Notes: a model not told the origin generated them from the letters alone. Counted from the first letter of the stretch, positions 1 to 5,114 are shown. The stretch is 5,114 nucleotides of DNA from Chloroflexota bacterium (GCA_021786915.1 JAJYMP010000425.1:1-5114); one strand, 5' to 3'. Translations and numbers: made by a program.

Positions 1-1026
1 CTCCTGCTCGGAAACCATCGAGCCGATGTCCGTGTCGGGATCGAAGGGATCGCCCACCCGGAGCGCGCCCACCTGCTTGGCGAGGAGGGCGACCAGTTCG
101 CCGGCAACGGCATGGGGCGCGATGATCCGCTGTACCGAATTGCAGCTCTGGCCGCTGTTCGAGTAGGCGCCCTTCACGCAGGCCACGGCCGCCGAGCCGA
201 GATCGGCATCGTCGAAGACGATGTTCGCGCTGTTGCCGCCGAGCTCGAGGACGAGTTTCTTCATCGGCGCCGCGTGCCAGATCGCCTCCGCGGCCGCGCG
301 ACCGCCGGTGAACGTGACCGCGGCAACCCGGGGATGCGAGACGAGGGCGAGCGCGACCGGCGAAGGGCCGATGAGTAGTCCCACTGCTTCCGGCGGGGCT
401 CCGGCCTCGAGGGCGAGCTCGATGAGCTGTGCGGCAGTGACAGGAGCAGCCGAGGCCGGCTTGACGACGACCGCATTGCCCCCGACGAGGGCCGGACCGA
501 GCTTGTGCGCCAGCAGGTTCAGCGGTGCGTTGAACGGCGTGATCGCCGCCACGACGCCGACCGGCCGGCGGTGCGTATATGCCCACAGCCCCTCCCCGGC
601 GGGCGTCGTGTCCGTGAGGATCTGCTCGCCGGCCAGGAGCTCCGCGGCCCGGGCCGAGACGCGCAGGGTATCGGCCGCCCGCACTGTCTCGCGCGTCGTC
701 TCCCGGAGCGGCTTGCCCGTCTGCCACGTCATCGTGAGGGCGAGCCGCTTGGCGTCGCGTTCGACCAGGGCGGCGAGCCGCTCCACGATTGCCACCCGGG
801 CGTGGACGGGCATGGCGGCCATCGCGGTCGCGCCTGCCGCCGCGGACGCGACTGCGGGCTCGACGTCTGCGACCGGCGAATCGCGTACCGGGCCCACGAG
901 CGATGCGTCGAAGGGGGCCCGCTGGGGACGCTCGGCGCCTGCGTCCAGGATCCTGCCTGCGACGCGAGAACGGCCGAGCCGGGCCGCCTCGGCGGGGCCG
1001 ACCGATCGGTTGGCGGGGTCGATCAT
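1..1026 (-). CDS. NAD(P)-dependent aldehyde dehydrogenase, C-terminus beyond window edge
   Basis: It should oxidise an aldehyde to the carboxylic acid with NAD(P)+ in the cytoplasm. The 342 visible residues cover the cofactor domain and the start of the catalytic domain; the family is usually about 480 residues, so the C-terminal third is missing at the left edge. Visible motifs in order: TGKPL (103-107), TPFNAPLNL with the oxyanion Asn166, VVKPA with the cofactor Lys189, LELGGN with the general base Glu261, and NSGQSCNSVQR with the nucleophile Cys295. The GQxCxSVQR form recalls lactaldehyde or semialdehyde dehydrogenases, but the substrate cannot be read from it. The usual FTGSxxxG cofactor loop is replaced by FTGGRAAA (239-246), changing the Ser and the second Gly. 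The ATG overlaps the TGA of the upstream ThDP-enzyme gene (ATGA) and has no good Shine-Dalgarno of its own, so translational coupling is likely. Family is near certain; substrate is open. Confidence 0.95.
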   Translation of the reverse strand, partial: MIDPANRSVGPAEAARLGRSRVAGRILDAGAERPQRAPFDASLVGPVRDSPVADVEPAVASAAAGATAMAAMPVHARVAIVERLAALVERDAKRLALTMTWQTGKPLRETTRETVRAADTLRVSARAAELLAGEQILTDTTPAGEGLWAYTHRRPVGVVAAITPFNAPLNLLAHKLGPALVGGNAVVVKPASAAPVTAAQLIELALEAGAPPEAVGLLIGPSPVALALVSHPRVAAVTFTGGRAAAEAIWHAAPMKKLVLELGGNSANIVFDDADLGSAAVACVKGAYSNSGQSCNSVQRIIAPHAVAGELVALLAKQVGALRVGDPFDPDTDIGSMVSEQE

Positions 1027-2735
1027 TCGGCCGCCATCTGGTAGATCCGCTCGATGTCCCACGCGCCGGGCGTGGGCACGGGCGTGTTCTGCATCGGCAC
1101 GTCGATCACGGCCGGGCGGCCGCCACCGATTGCGGCCTCGAGCGCTGGGGCCAGCTCCTCCGCCCGCTCGATCCGGACCCCCACGGCGCCGCAGGCCCGC
1201 GCCCACGCCGCGAAGTCCGGCGAGTAGGCGTCGCCTTCGCGCCGGAACTCCGTCCCGTAGTCCGTCCCGTAGTGTTTGCGCTCGAGCCCGGCGATCGTGC
1301 CGAACGCCGCGTTGTTCATGACGACCCAGATCGGGGCCACGCCCATCTCGACCGCGGTCGGGACCACGCTGGGATTGGAGCCGAACGCGCCGTCGCCGAC
1401 GAGCGCGATGACGGGCCGGCCTTCCGTGGCGGCGGCCACTCCGAGCGCCGCTGCGGGGCCAAAGCCCATCGTCGAGAAGCCTCCCGGCGTCAGGAACGAG
1501 GATGGGTCGTCGATGGGGTACTGCTGGGCGACGCCATTCTTGTTCCAGCCGACGTCCGTGACGAGGATGGCGCGGGGAGCGACGCGGCGGACGTCGGCGA
1601 GGATCCGCTCGGGCAGCAGCGGATACGCGCCCGACGAGGCGTTGCCTGCCGAGGCCTGCAGAAACTCCCGGCGCTCGCGCTGGATCTCCGCCCAGTCGAA
1701 TCGTCGACGGGCGGGCTGCAGCCGGGCCGCCGCTGCCGCAATCGCGCCGAGCGCGGCCCGGGCGTCGCTGACGGCGGCGATCGACGCAGGGTAGTTGCGG
1801 CCGGGTTCCGACGGGTCGATATCGATGTGGATCAGGCGCGCCGGAGGGATCCTGAACGTGATACCGGGCTCCCAGCTGCTCGCGTCCGTCTCGGGGAATC
1901 GCGTTCCCACCGCAAGGATCACGTCCGCCTCGGTCGCCATCCGGTTGGCCAGCGGGCTCCCCCAGAACCCGATCATGCCGATGAGGTGCTCATGGTCCGG
2001 CGGCAGGACCCCGGATCCCATCAGTGTGTGCGCCACGGGCAGGTCGAGCGCCTCCCCCACGCGGCGGACTTCGTGGGTGGCGTTGCGCGTGCCCCCGCCG
2101 GCGACGAAGAGCGGACGCTCGGCCTGCGTCACCGCAAGCGCGATGGTGTCCGCGAGTTCGTCGCTGAGAGTCGGCGGTTCGATCGGCGATGCGGGCCAGA
2201 CGTCGGCCTGCATCGGCTCCGCCAGCACGTCCATCGGGATCGAGACCAGGACGGGCCCCGGCCTGCCGGCGAGCATCGTGTCCCACGCGCGCGCGAGCAT
2301 CCGCGGAAGCTGGTCCGCTCGCGTGACGCGCCACGCGCGCTTCACGAATGGCTCGTAGACGCTCTTCTGGTCGGCGTCGCGCCGCAGGTTCATCTCCTGG
2401 TGGGGGCCGCGGCCCTCGAGATAGCTCGGCACGTCGCCCGCGATGACGAGCAACGGCACGGAGTCGAACGCGGCCGTTGCGACCGCTGTCGCCGCGTTCG
2501 TGAGCCCCGGCCCGACGTGGGTGAGCAGCACCGAGGGCCGGCCGCTTGACCGCGCGTAGCCATCGGCGGCATGGCCCGCCACCTGCTCGTGCCGCGCAGT
2601 CACGAAACGCGGCCGGCCACGACGCTCGAGCGCGGCGAGCAGCGAGATGTTCGTATGCCCGCATAGCCCGAAGACCAGGTCCACGCCCCGGTCATCGAGG
2701 AACGCTGCCACGTGGTCGGCCACGGTTCGGGTCAT
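1023..2735 (-). CDS. ThDP-dependent enzyme, acetolactate synthase-like (decarboxylase, lyase or carboligase)
   Basis: A 570-residue protein with the three-domain layout of the acetolactate synthase/pyruvate oxidase superfamily: pyrimidine-binding domain about 1-170, central domain about 190-335, diphosphate-binding domain about 370-550. RHEQ carries the cofactor-activating Glu50. The ThDP/Mg motif runs from GDG (447-449) to NN (474-475). Such enzymes decarboxylate 2-oxo acids, join acyl units, or cleave 2-hydroxyacyl-CoA. No acetolactate synthase small subunit lies nearby and the neighbours are catabolic, so a biosynthetic IlvB role is unlikely. Oxalyl-CoA decarboxylase and 2-hydroxyacyl-CoA lyase typically have GDSAFGFS where this protein has GDGAFGSN. 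Distinctive stretches are FGLCGHTNI (22-30), DVGWNKNG (394-401) and NNAAFGTIAGLERKHYG (474-490). The ATG is chosen because it overlaps the upstream TGA and follows GGAGAGGA at good spacing; the frame stays open further upstream only because of high GC. Specific reaction unknown. Confidence 0.95.
   Translation of the reverse strand: MTRTVADHVAAFLDDRGVDLVFGLCGHTNISLLAALERRGRPRFVTARHEQVAGHAADGYARSSGRPSVLLTHVGPGLTNAATAVATAAFDSVPLLVIAGDVPSYLEGRGPHQEMNLRRDADQKSVYEPFVKRAWRVTRADQLPRMLARAWDTMLAGRPGPVLVSIPMDVLAEPMQADVWPASPIEPPTLSDELADTIALAVTQAERPLFVAGGGTRNATHEVRRVGEALDLPVAHTLMGSGVLPPDHEHLIGMIGFWGSPLANRMATEADVILAVGTRFPETDASSWEPGITFRIPPARLIHIDIDPSEPGRNYPASIAAVSDARAALGAIAAAAARLQPARRRFDWAEIQRERREFLQASAGNASSGAYPLLPERILADVRRVAPRAILVTDVGWNKNGVAQQYPIDDPSSFLTPGGFSTMGFGPAAALGVAAATEGRPVIALVGDGAFGSNPSVVPTAVEMGVAPIWVVMNNAAFGTIAGLERKHYGTDYGTEFRREGDAYSPDFAAWARACGAVGVRIERAEELAPALEAAIGGGRPAVIDVPMQNTPVPTPGAWDIERIYQMAAE
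1249..1272 (-). repeat. Perfect 12-bp tandem duplication inside the ThDP-enzyme gene
   Basis: TCCGTCCCGTAG occurs twice back to back. On the coding strand this gives YGTD-YGTE (about residues 489-496), just after the diphosphate-binding motif in the part that usually shapes the active-site lid. The unit is in frame, so the gene stays open. It may be a recent slippage product or an old feature of this subfamily. Confidence 0.8.
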
Positions 2736-3937
2736 TTCGTCCTCTCCACTTCCCGTTCGATCTCGGCGAGCACGTCGGCCGTGTCCTGGCCGACGTCCCT
2801 TCCGAGGGTGGGGGTCCAGGATGGCATCCGCGAAAGCTTCGGCACGATACCCGGCGTCAGGACGGGCCGCTCCAGCCGCTCGTCCTCGACCGGGGCGAGC
2901 ATGCCCCGGGCCTGGAACTGCGGCTCGCCCACGATGTCCGCGATGCTGTTGATGCGCCCGACGGGGAGGCGGGCCTCGCGCAGGATCGCGAGGACCTCTG
3001 CGGACGACCTGCCGAGCGTCCACGCCTCGATCGCCGCGTCCAGTTCGTCCGCGCGGCGGACCCGCCCCGGATTCCGCTGCAGTTGCGGATCGTCCCGCAG
3101 GTCGGGGCGGCCGATGACGGCGGCGAGCTTCCTGAACAGCTGCGTGCTGTTGGCTCCGACGACGACATACACGTCGTCCGCGCACCGGTACATGTTCGTC
3201 GGAGCGGAGTTGTGGGCGATGTTCCCGGTCCGCTCACGCACGGCCCCGTGATAGCTGTACTCGGGGAGGACCCCCTCGAGCAGGCTGAACACGCTCTCGG
3301 CGAGTGCGACGTCGACGACCTGGCCGAGACCGGTCTGTTGGCGCGCCCCGAGCGCGAGGAGGGTGCCGATCACGGCGTAGAGGGCAGCGATGGAATCGCC
3401 GAGGCTCAGGCCCACGCGCGCCGGTGGCCGGTCGGGCTCCCCCGTCAGGTATCGCATGCCACCGACCGCCTCGCCGATCGTTCCGAAGCACGCCTGATCC
3501 GCCAGCGGGCCTGTCTGCCCGAATCCGGAGATGCGGACCATGACGAGCCCGGGATTGATCTCGTGCAGACGCTCTGGCCCCAGGCCCCAGCCTTCGAGGC
3601 GACCCGGCCGGAAGTTCTCGATGAGCACATCAGCGCCGGCGGCGAGCCTGCGCACGGCCTCCTGCGCGCGAGGCTCATGCAGGTCGAGGGCGACAGAACG
3701 CTTGCCGCGGCCCTGCACGAGCGACCACAGACTGCCATGGCCGTCGACTGGCCGGCCCCACTCCCGCAGCGGATCGCCGTGGCCGGGCTGCTCGATCTTG
3801 ATCACGTCAGCGCCATAGTCGGCGAGCAGGCGACCGGCAAACGGTCCCGCGATGAGCGTCCCCAGCTCGAGCACGCGCACGCCGTGGAGCGGTGGCCTCG
3901 AATCCCGGCTCTCGCTGCTGCTTCTTGTCGTCGCCAT
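2732..3937 (-). CDS. CaiB/BaiF class III CoA-transferase
   Basis: A 401-residue cytoplasmic enzyme, the usual length for formyl-CoA:oxalate and carnitine CoA-transferase relatives; it moves CoA from an acyl-CoA donor to a carboxylic acid. Family signatures appear in order: GVRVLELGTLIAGPFAGRLLADYGADVIKIE (19-49, key residues only), PGHGDPLREWG (51-61), DVLIENFRPG (103-112), RISGFGQTGP (135-144), and LGDS (179-182). Asp181 in LGDS corresponds to the Asp that forms the acyl-aspartyl anhydride in formyl-CoA transferase. It is the first gene of the minus-strand operon and its TGA overlaps the ThDP-enzyme ATG. The ATG chosen places the conserved PLxGVRVLELG block after about 15 residues, normal for the family. 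The same frame opens 87 codons further upstream, but that extension would run through the control region and into the divergent regulator gene. The ribosome site is weak (GGGA about 7 nt before ATG) and lies inside an operator-like repeat. Donor and acceptor are unknown. Confidence 0.96.
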   Translation of the reverse strand: MATTRSSSESRDSRPPLHGVRVLELGTLIAGPFAGRLLADYGADVIKIEQPGHGDPLREWGRPVDGHGSLWSLVQGRGKRSVALDLHEPRAQEAVRRLAAGADVLIENFRPGRLEGWGLGPERLHEINPGLVMVRISGFGQTGPLADQACFGTIGEAVGGMRYLTGEPDRPPARVGLSLGDSIAALYAVIGTLLALGARQQTGLGQVVDVALAESVFSLLEGVLPEYSYHGAVRERTGNIAHNSAPTNMYRCADDVYVVVGANSTQLFRKLAAVIGRPDLRDDPQLQRNPGRVRRADELDAAIEAWTLGRSSAEVLAILREARLPVGRINSIADIVGEPQFQARGMLAPVEDERLERPVLTPGIVPKLSRMPSWTPTLGRDVGQDTADVLAEIEREVERTK

Positions 3938-3953
3938 GTGGTTCCCGTATAGT
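3925..3953 (+). promoter_or_regulatory. Predicted promoter of the IclR regulator gene
   Basis: TTGTCG (3925-3930; four of six) and TATAGT (3948-3953; five of six) are separated by 17 bp. The -35 lies within the first codons of the CoA-transferase gene and the -10 is the centre of the first operator-like inverted repeat, which implies autoregulation. The start would be near 3960, leaving a leader of about 69 nt to the regulator ATG. It faces the operon promoter, and the two predicted transcripts overlap by about 10 nt. Confidence 0.5.
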
Positions 3954-3958
3954 GGAAC
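3941..3958. promoter_or_regulatory. Operator-like inverted repeat A (candidate IclR site)
   Basis: GTTCCCGTATAGTGGAAC has perfect 5-bp arms GTTCC/GGAAC around an AT-rich centre; the central TA/TA also pairs. Size and A/T-centred symmetry match sites bound by IclR-family dimers, and the site sits in the gap next to such a gene. It covers the weak ribosome site of the CoA-transferase gene and the -10 of the regulator promoter. Confidence 0.6.
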
Positions 3959-3960
3959 GT

Positions 3961-3978
3961 ACTTCGGATAAGCGGAAC
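3961..3978. promoter_or_regulatory. Second, weaker operator-like site B
   Basis: A GGAACG half-site at 3974-3979 repeats the one at 3954-3959 exactly 20 bp away, about two helical turns, which places both on the same DNA face. The partner half is degenerate (TTCGG at 3963-3967). It overlaps the operon -10. Tandem sites two turns apart suit cooperative binding by an IclR tetramer; this is inferred from spacing alone. Confidence 0.4.
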
Positions 3979-4006
3979 GATAGACGTGGCTGGAAGACGC
4001 TGTCAA
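3977..4006 (-). promoter_or_regulatory. Predicted sigma70 promoter of the CoA-transferase operon
   Basis: Read on the minus strand there is a perfect TTGACA -35 (4006-4001), an 18-bp spacer and TATCGT as -10 (3982-3977; four of six consensus bases). The predicted transcription start is near 3970, giving a leader of roughly 33 nt before the CoA-transferase ATG. The -10 overlaps the GGAAC half of the second operator-like site and the first operator lies wholly in the leader, so bound regulator would block RNA polymerase or its escape. Prediction only. Confidence 0.6.
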
Positions 4007-4028
4007 GAGAGGGAGCAGGAGGTTTGCC

Positions 4029-4796
4029 ATGTCGGTCCTGGAGCGTGCGACGCGCATCCTTGACAGAGTGTGCGATGCGAACGGGCCAGTGACGCTCACC
4101 GAGATATCCCGCTCGCTCGAGGAGCCTCGATCGTCGATCCACCGACTGCTCACCGATCTCGCTTCGCTCGGCTTGCTGACCCGGATGGACGGGGTCACGT
4201 ACCTGCCCGGCCCACACCTTGCGCAGTGGGGTGAGGTCGCCGCGCGCTCGCTCGACCTGGCACAGGTGTCGCGTCCGATCCTCGCGCAGCTCCGGGACCG
4301 GACCGGCGAGAGCGTGCGGCTCTACGTTCGCGACGGCGACCGCCGCGTCTGTGTCGCGACCGTGGAGGGCACGTTCGAGCTCCGGCACATCACGCCCGTG
4401 GGGCGGCGGCTTCCGCTCCGGGTCGGGGCCGCGGGCAAACTCATCCTTGCCCACGCCAGCCCGGAGTTGCAGCGCCAGGAGCTGGCGCTCGCGGTAACCG
4501 ATCCGATCTCCGCCGGTGCTCTGGCGTCACAGGCACTCGAGCGGCAATTGGCCGAGATCAGGCGGACCGACTGGTCGGTCTCGACGGCCGAGCGCGAGGA
4601 AGGACTGGCGGCCGCGGCGGTGCCCGTCAGGGACCGTGCCGGGAGGGTTGTGGCCGCCCTCTCAATCTCGGGCCCCTCCAGTCGCCTTTCCGCTCAGAAG
4701 CTGGAGTCCCTGCGCGCAAGCGTCACAGAAGCGGCCCGCAGCCTCAGCGAGCTGCTCGGCTGGCGGCCGCTGGCTGGCAACGGCTCGGAGGAGTAG
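4029..4796 (+). CDS. IclR-family transcriptional regulator
   Basis: A 255-residue DNA-binding protein, full length for the family. The N-terminal winged helix-turn-helix spans about residues 1-62: VLERATRIL opens it, VTLTEISRSL is the first HTH helix, and RSSIHRLLTDLASLGLL contains the recognition helix and wing lead. The C-terminal effector domain (about 75-248) shows the family blocks LRHITPVGRRLPL (118-130), GAAGKLILA (133-141), WSVSTAEREEGLAAAAVPVRD (182-202, key motif ER-EG-AxAVPV) and LSISGP (211-216). IclR proteins bind short inverted repeats as dimers or tetramers and respond to a small metabolite, often the substrate or an intermediate of the pathway they control. The ATG has a perfect AGGAGG six bases upstream. 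It is divergent from the CoA-transferase operon, so it most likely controls that operon and itself. The two operator-like sites in the gap support this. Whether it represses or activates cannot be decided, although site placement favours repression. Confidence 0.96.
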   Translation: MSVLERATRILDRVCDANGPVTLTEISRSLEEPRSSIHRLLTDLASLGLLTRMDGVTYLPGPHLAQWGEVAARSLDLAQVSRPILAQLRDRTGESVRLYVRDGDRRVCVATVEGTFELRHITPVGRRLPLRVGAAGKLILAHASPELQRQELALAVTDPISAGALASQALERQLAEIRRTDWSVSTAEREEGLAAAAVPVRDRAGRVVAALSISGPSSRLSAQKLESLRASVTEAARSLSELLGWRPLAGNGSEE

Positions 4797-4804
4797 GGAG
4801 CCGA

Positions 4805-4836
4805 TGTCAAGAGAGGCCCTTGACAAGTCGCAAGGG
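4805..4836 (+). repeat. Two overlapping, mutually exclusive stem-loops
   Basis: TGTCAAG (4805-4811) pairs with CTTGACA (4819-4825) around a 7-nt loop. CCCTTG (4817-4822) can instead pair with CAAGGG (4831-4836). The shared CTTG segment means only one helix can form at a time. There is no trailing T-run, so a standard intrinsic terminator is not supported. At the DNA level the first repeat could equally be a protein-binding site. Confidence 0.45.
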
Positions 4837-4872
4837 ACTGATCAAGGATGCGCGGAGCGTCCCATTGTTGGG

Positions 4873-4902
4873 CAAGTCGTTCCCACATATTGGTAAGACT
4901 TG
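4873..4902. promoter_or_regulatory. 30-bp palindrome with a third IclR-like operator core
   Basis: Outer arms CAAGTC (4873-4878) and GACTTG (4897-4902) are perfectly complementary and directly flank GTTCCCACATATTGGTAA. Counting all 15 symmetric pairs, 11 are complementary. The 18-bp core matches operator A at 13 of 18 positions, including GTTCCC and the ATA-TGG centre. It lies about 80 bp after the regulator gene, upstream of whatever plus-strand gene follows. A possible poor -10 (TATTGG or CATATT) falls in the centre, as in operator A. Confidence 0.45.
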
Positions 4903-5013
4903 GAGGCCGCTACCGCAAAACGGAGACCCGTGCCTGAAGAGGCGTTCCGCGAATGTGCGTGGAGGCGCGTCACGGAGGTCCCGCGAGCATCTCCTCGTGC
5001 GTCCAGAGACGAT

Positions 5014-5044
5014 GGGCATCGGTTCACAAGGGAGGTCGATGCCC
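5014..5044 (+). repeat. Stem-loop with 8-bp perfect stem around a ribosome-site-like loop
   Basis: GGGCATCG (5014-5021) and CGATGCCC (5037-5044) are perfect complements around a 15-nt loop containing AAGGGAGG. The right arm includes the ATG at 5039. As RNA this could hold a start codon in a helix while exposing the Shine-Dalgarno. As DNA it could be an operator. Confidence 0.5.
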
Positions 5045-5114
5045 GGCCAGCCCAGACCCGGCCCACGGGAGTGGCGCAGGGACTGGGGGTTGTACCAACC
5101 CAGGAGGAAGATCG
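5039..5114 (+). CDS. Possible start of a plus-strand gene running off the window
   Basis: From this ATG 25 codons are open to the edge, beginning MPGQPRPGPREWRRDW. The stretch is rich in Arg, Pro and Gly and I do not recognise a family. In favour: 22 of 25 codons end in G or C, unlike the preceding intergenic DNA, and AAGGGAGG precedes the ATG, though only 3 nt separate them. An in-frame ATG at 5012 is an alternative. Against: a stronger AGGAGG at 5102-5107 suggests the real start may be just past the edge, making this leader sequence. Confidence 0.25.
   Translation, partial: MPGQPRPGPREWRRDWGLYQPRRKI
5087..5107 (+). promoter_or_regulatory. Short palindrome followed by a strong Shine-Dalgarno at the window edge
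   Basis: GGGTTG-TAC-CAACCC (5087-5101) is a perfect 6-bp inverted repeat with a 3-bp centre and is followed directly by AGGAGG (5102-5107). With seven bases left in the window, a start codon at ordinary spacing would lie at about the next base beyond the edge. The repeat could be an operator or a leader hairpin controlling that gene. Confidence 0.4.

Larger units (their letters stand above)
4797..5114. other. 318-bp region without a confident gene, rich in inverted repeats
   Basis: After the regulator stop codon no frame on either strand has convincing coding features until a possible start near the right edge. The stretch holds, in order, overlapping CAAG/CTTG stem-loops, a long palindrome with an operator-like core, an 8-bp stem-loop, a second short palindrome and a strong AGGAGG at 5102-5107. 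No uridine-tract terminator follows the regulator gene. It looks like the control and leader region of a plus-strand gene that starts at or just beyond the edge. Confidence 0.6.

Noticed and set aside
2736..3185. N-terminal extension of the ThDP-enzyme frame by 150 codons
   Set aside because: The extension is Arg-rich low-complexity sequence overlapping the CoA-transferase in another frame. The superfamily N-terminus begins right at the ATG at 2735, which has a good Shine-Dalgarno.
221..3952. Long plus-strand open frames (366, 586 and 468 codons) antisense to the three enzyme genes
   Set aside because: Their translations are Arg/Gly/Pro/Ala-rich with no family motifs, and they lie opposite genes with intact catalytic motifs. 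High GC with few stop codons explains them.
4001..4816. 12-bp direct repeat TGTCAAGAGAGG at 4001-4012 and 4805-4816, flanking the regulator gene
   Set aside because: One exact 12-mer repeat is about what chance gives in 5 kb. No terminal inverted repeats or transposase indicate a mobile unit.
4797..4836. Intrinsic terminator after the regulator gene
   Set aside because: Stem-loops are present but no run of T follows either of them.
4820..4848. TTGACA at 4820-4825 as a -35 for a plus-strand promoter
   Set aside because: At spacings of 15-18 bp no hexamer matches more than three of six -10 bases; the hexamer is also part of the inverted repeat.
4804..4896. 30-codon plus-strand ORF directly after the regulator gene, ending PTYW
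   Set aside because: Only about half of its codons end in G or C, unlike the real genes here, and the ribosome-site spacing is poor. It also coincides with the inverted repeats, so it reads as non-coding.
4900..5060. Known riboswitch or tRNA in the repeat-rich gap
   Set aside because: I looked for TPP, cobalamin, glycine and guanidine riboswitch cores, a T-box motif and a tRNA T-arm with acceptor pairing. None was convincingly present; a covariance-model scan would settle it.
4807..5066. Two minus-strand ORFs of 70 and 74 codons in the right-hand gap
   Set aside because: No ribosome site, no recognisable motif, and they overlap each other in different frames across the repeat-rich region.

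Overview
The window is high-GC bacterial DNA with strongly GC-biased third codon positions, which opens long antisense shadow frames across most of it. Gene layout, Shine-Dalgarno sequences and sigma70-type promoter elements all fit a bacterial chromosome. The phylum cannot be fixed from sequence alone; a high-GC pseudomonadote, actinomycete or related soil lineage is plausible. No insertion sequence, CRISPR array, tRNA or rRNA is visible.

Left and centre (1-3937), minus strand: three enzyme genes are packed head to tail with two identical 4-nt ATGA stop/start overlaps. In transcription order they encode a class III (CaiB/BaiF) CoA-transferase, a thiamine-diphosphate (ThDP) enzyme of the acetolactate-synthase-like superfamily, and an aldehyde dehydrogenase whose C-terminal third lies beyond the left edge. 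Catalytic residues are recognisable in all three.

Control region (3938-4028): a divergent plus-strand IclR-family regulator gene (4029-4796) is separated from the CoA-transferase gene by 91 bp. This gap holds a TTGACA-N18-TATCGT promoter for the operon and two GGAAC-type operator-like sites 20 bp apart. The regulator's own candidate promoter reaches into the CoA-transferase coding sequence, and its -10 hexamer sits inside the first operator.

Right end (4797-5114): about 318 bp without a confident gene. It has a more ordinary base composition and is rich in inverted repeats. One repeat contains an 18-bp core matching the operator beside the operon at 13 of 18 positions, so the same IclR protein may also control the next plus-strand gene. 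That gene begins at the very edge of the window or just beyond it.

Together the genes look like a small substrate-induced catabolic cassette. A carboxylic acid would be CoA-activated or exchanged, a C-C bond next to a carbonyl would be cleaved or decarboxylated by the ThDP enzyme, and the resulting aldehyde would be oxidised by the dehydrogenase under IclR control. The substrate is unknown. The combination resembles oxalate or 2-hydroxyacyl-CoA cleavage pathways in logic, but the ThDP enzyme does not carry the signature of the known enzymes of those pathways.
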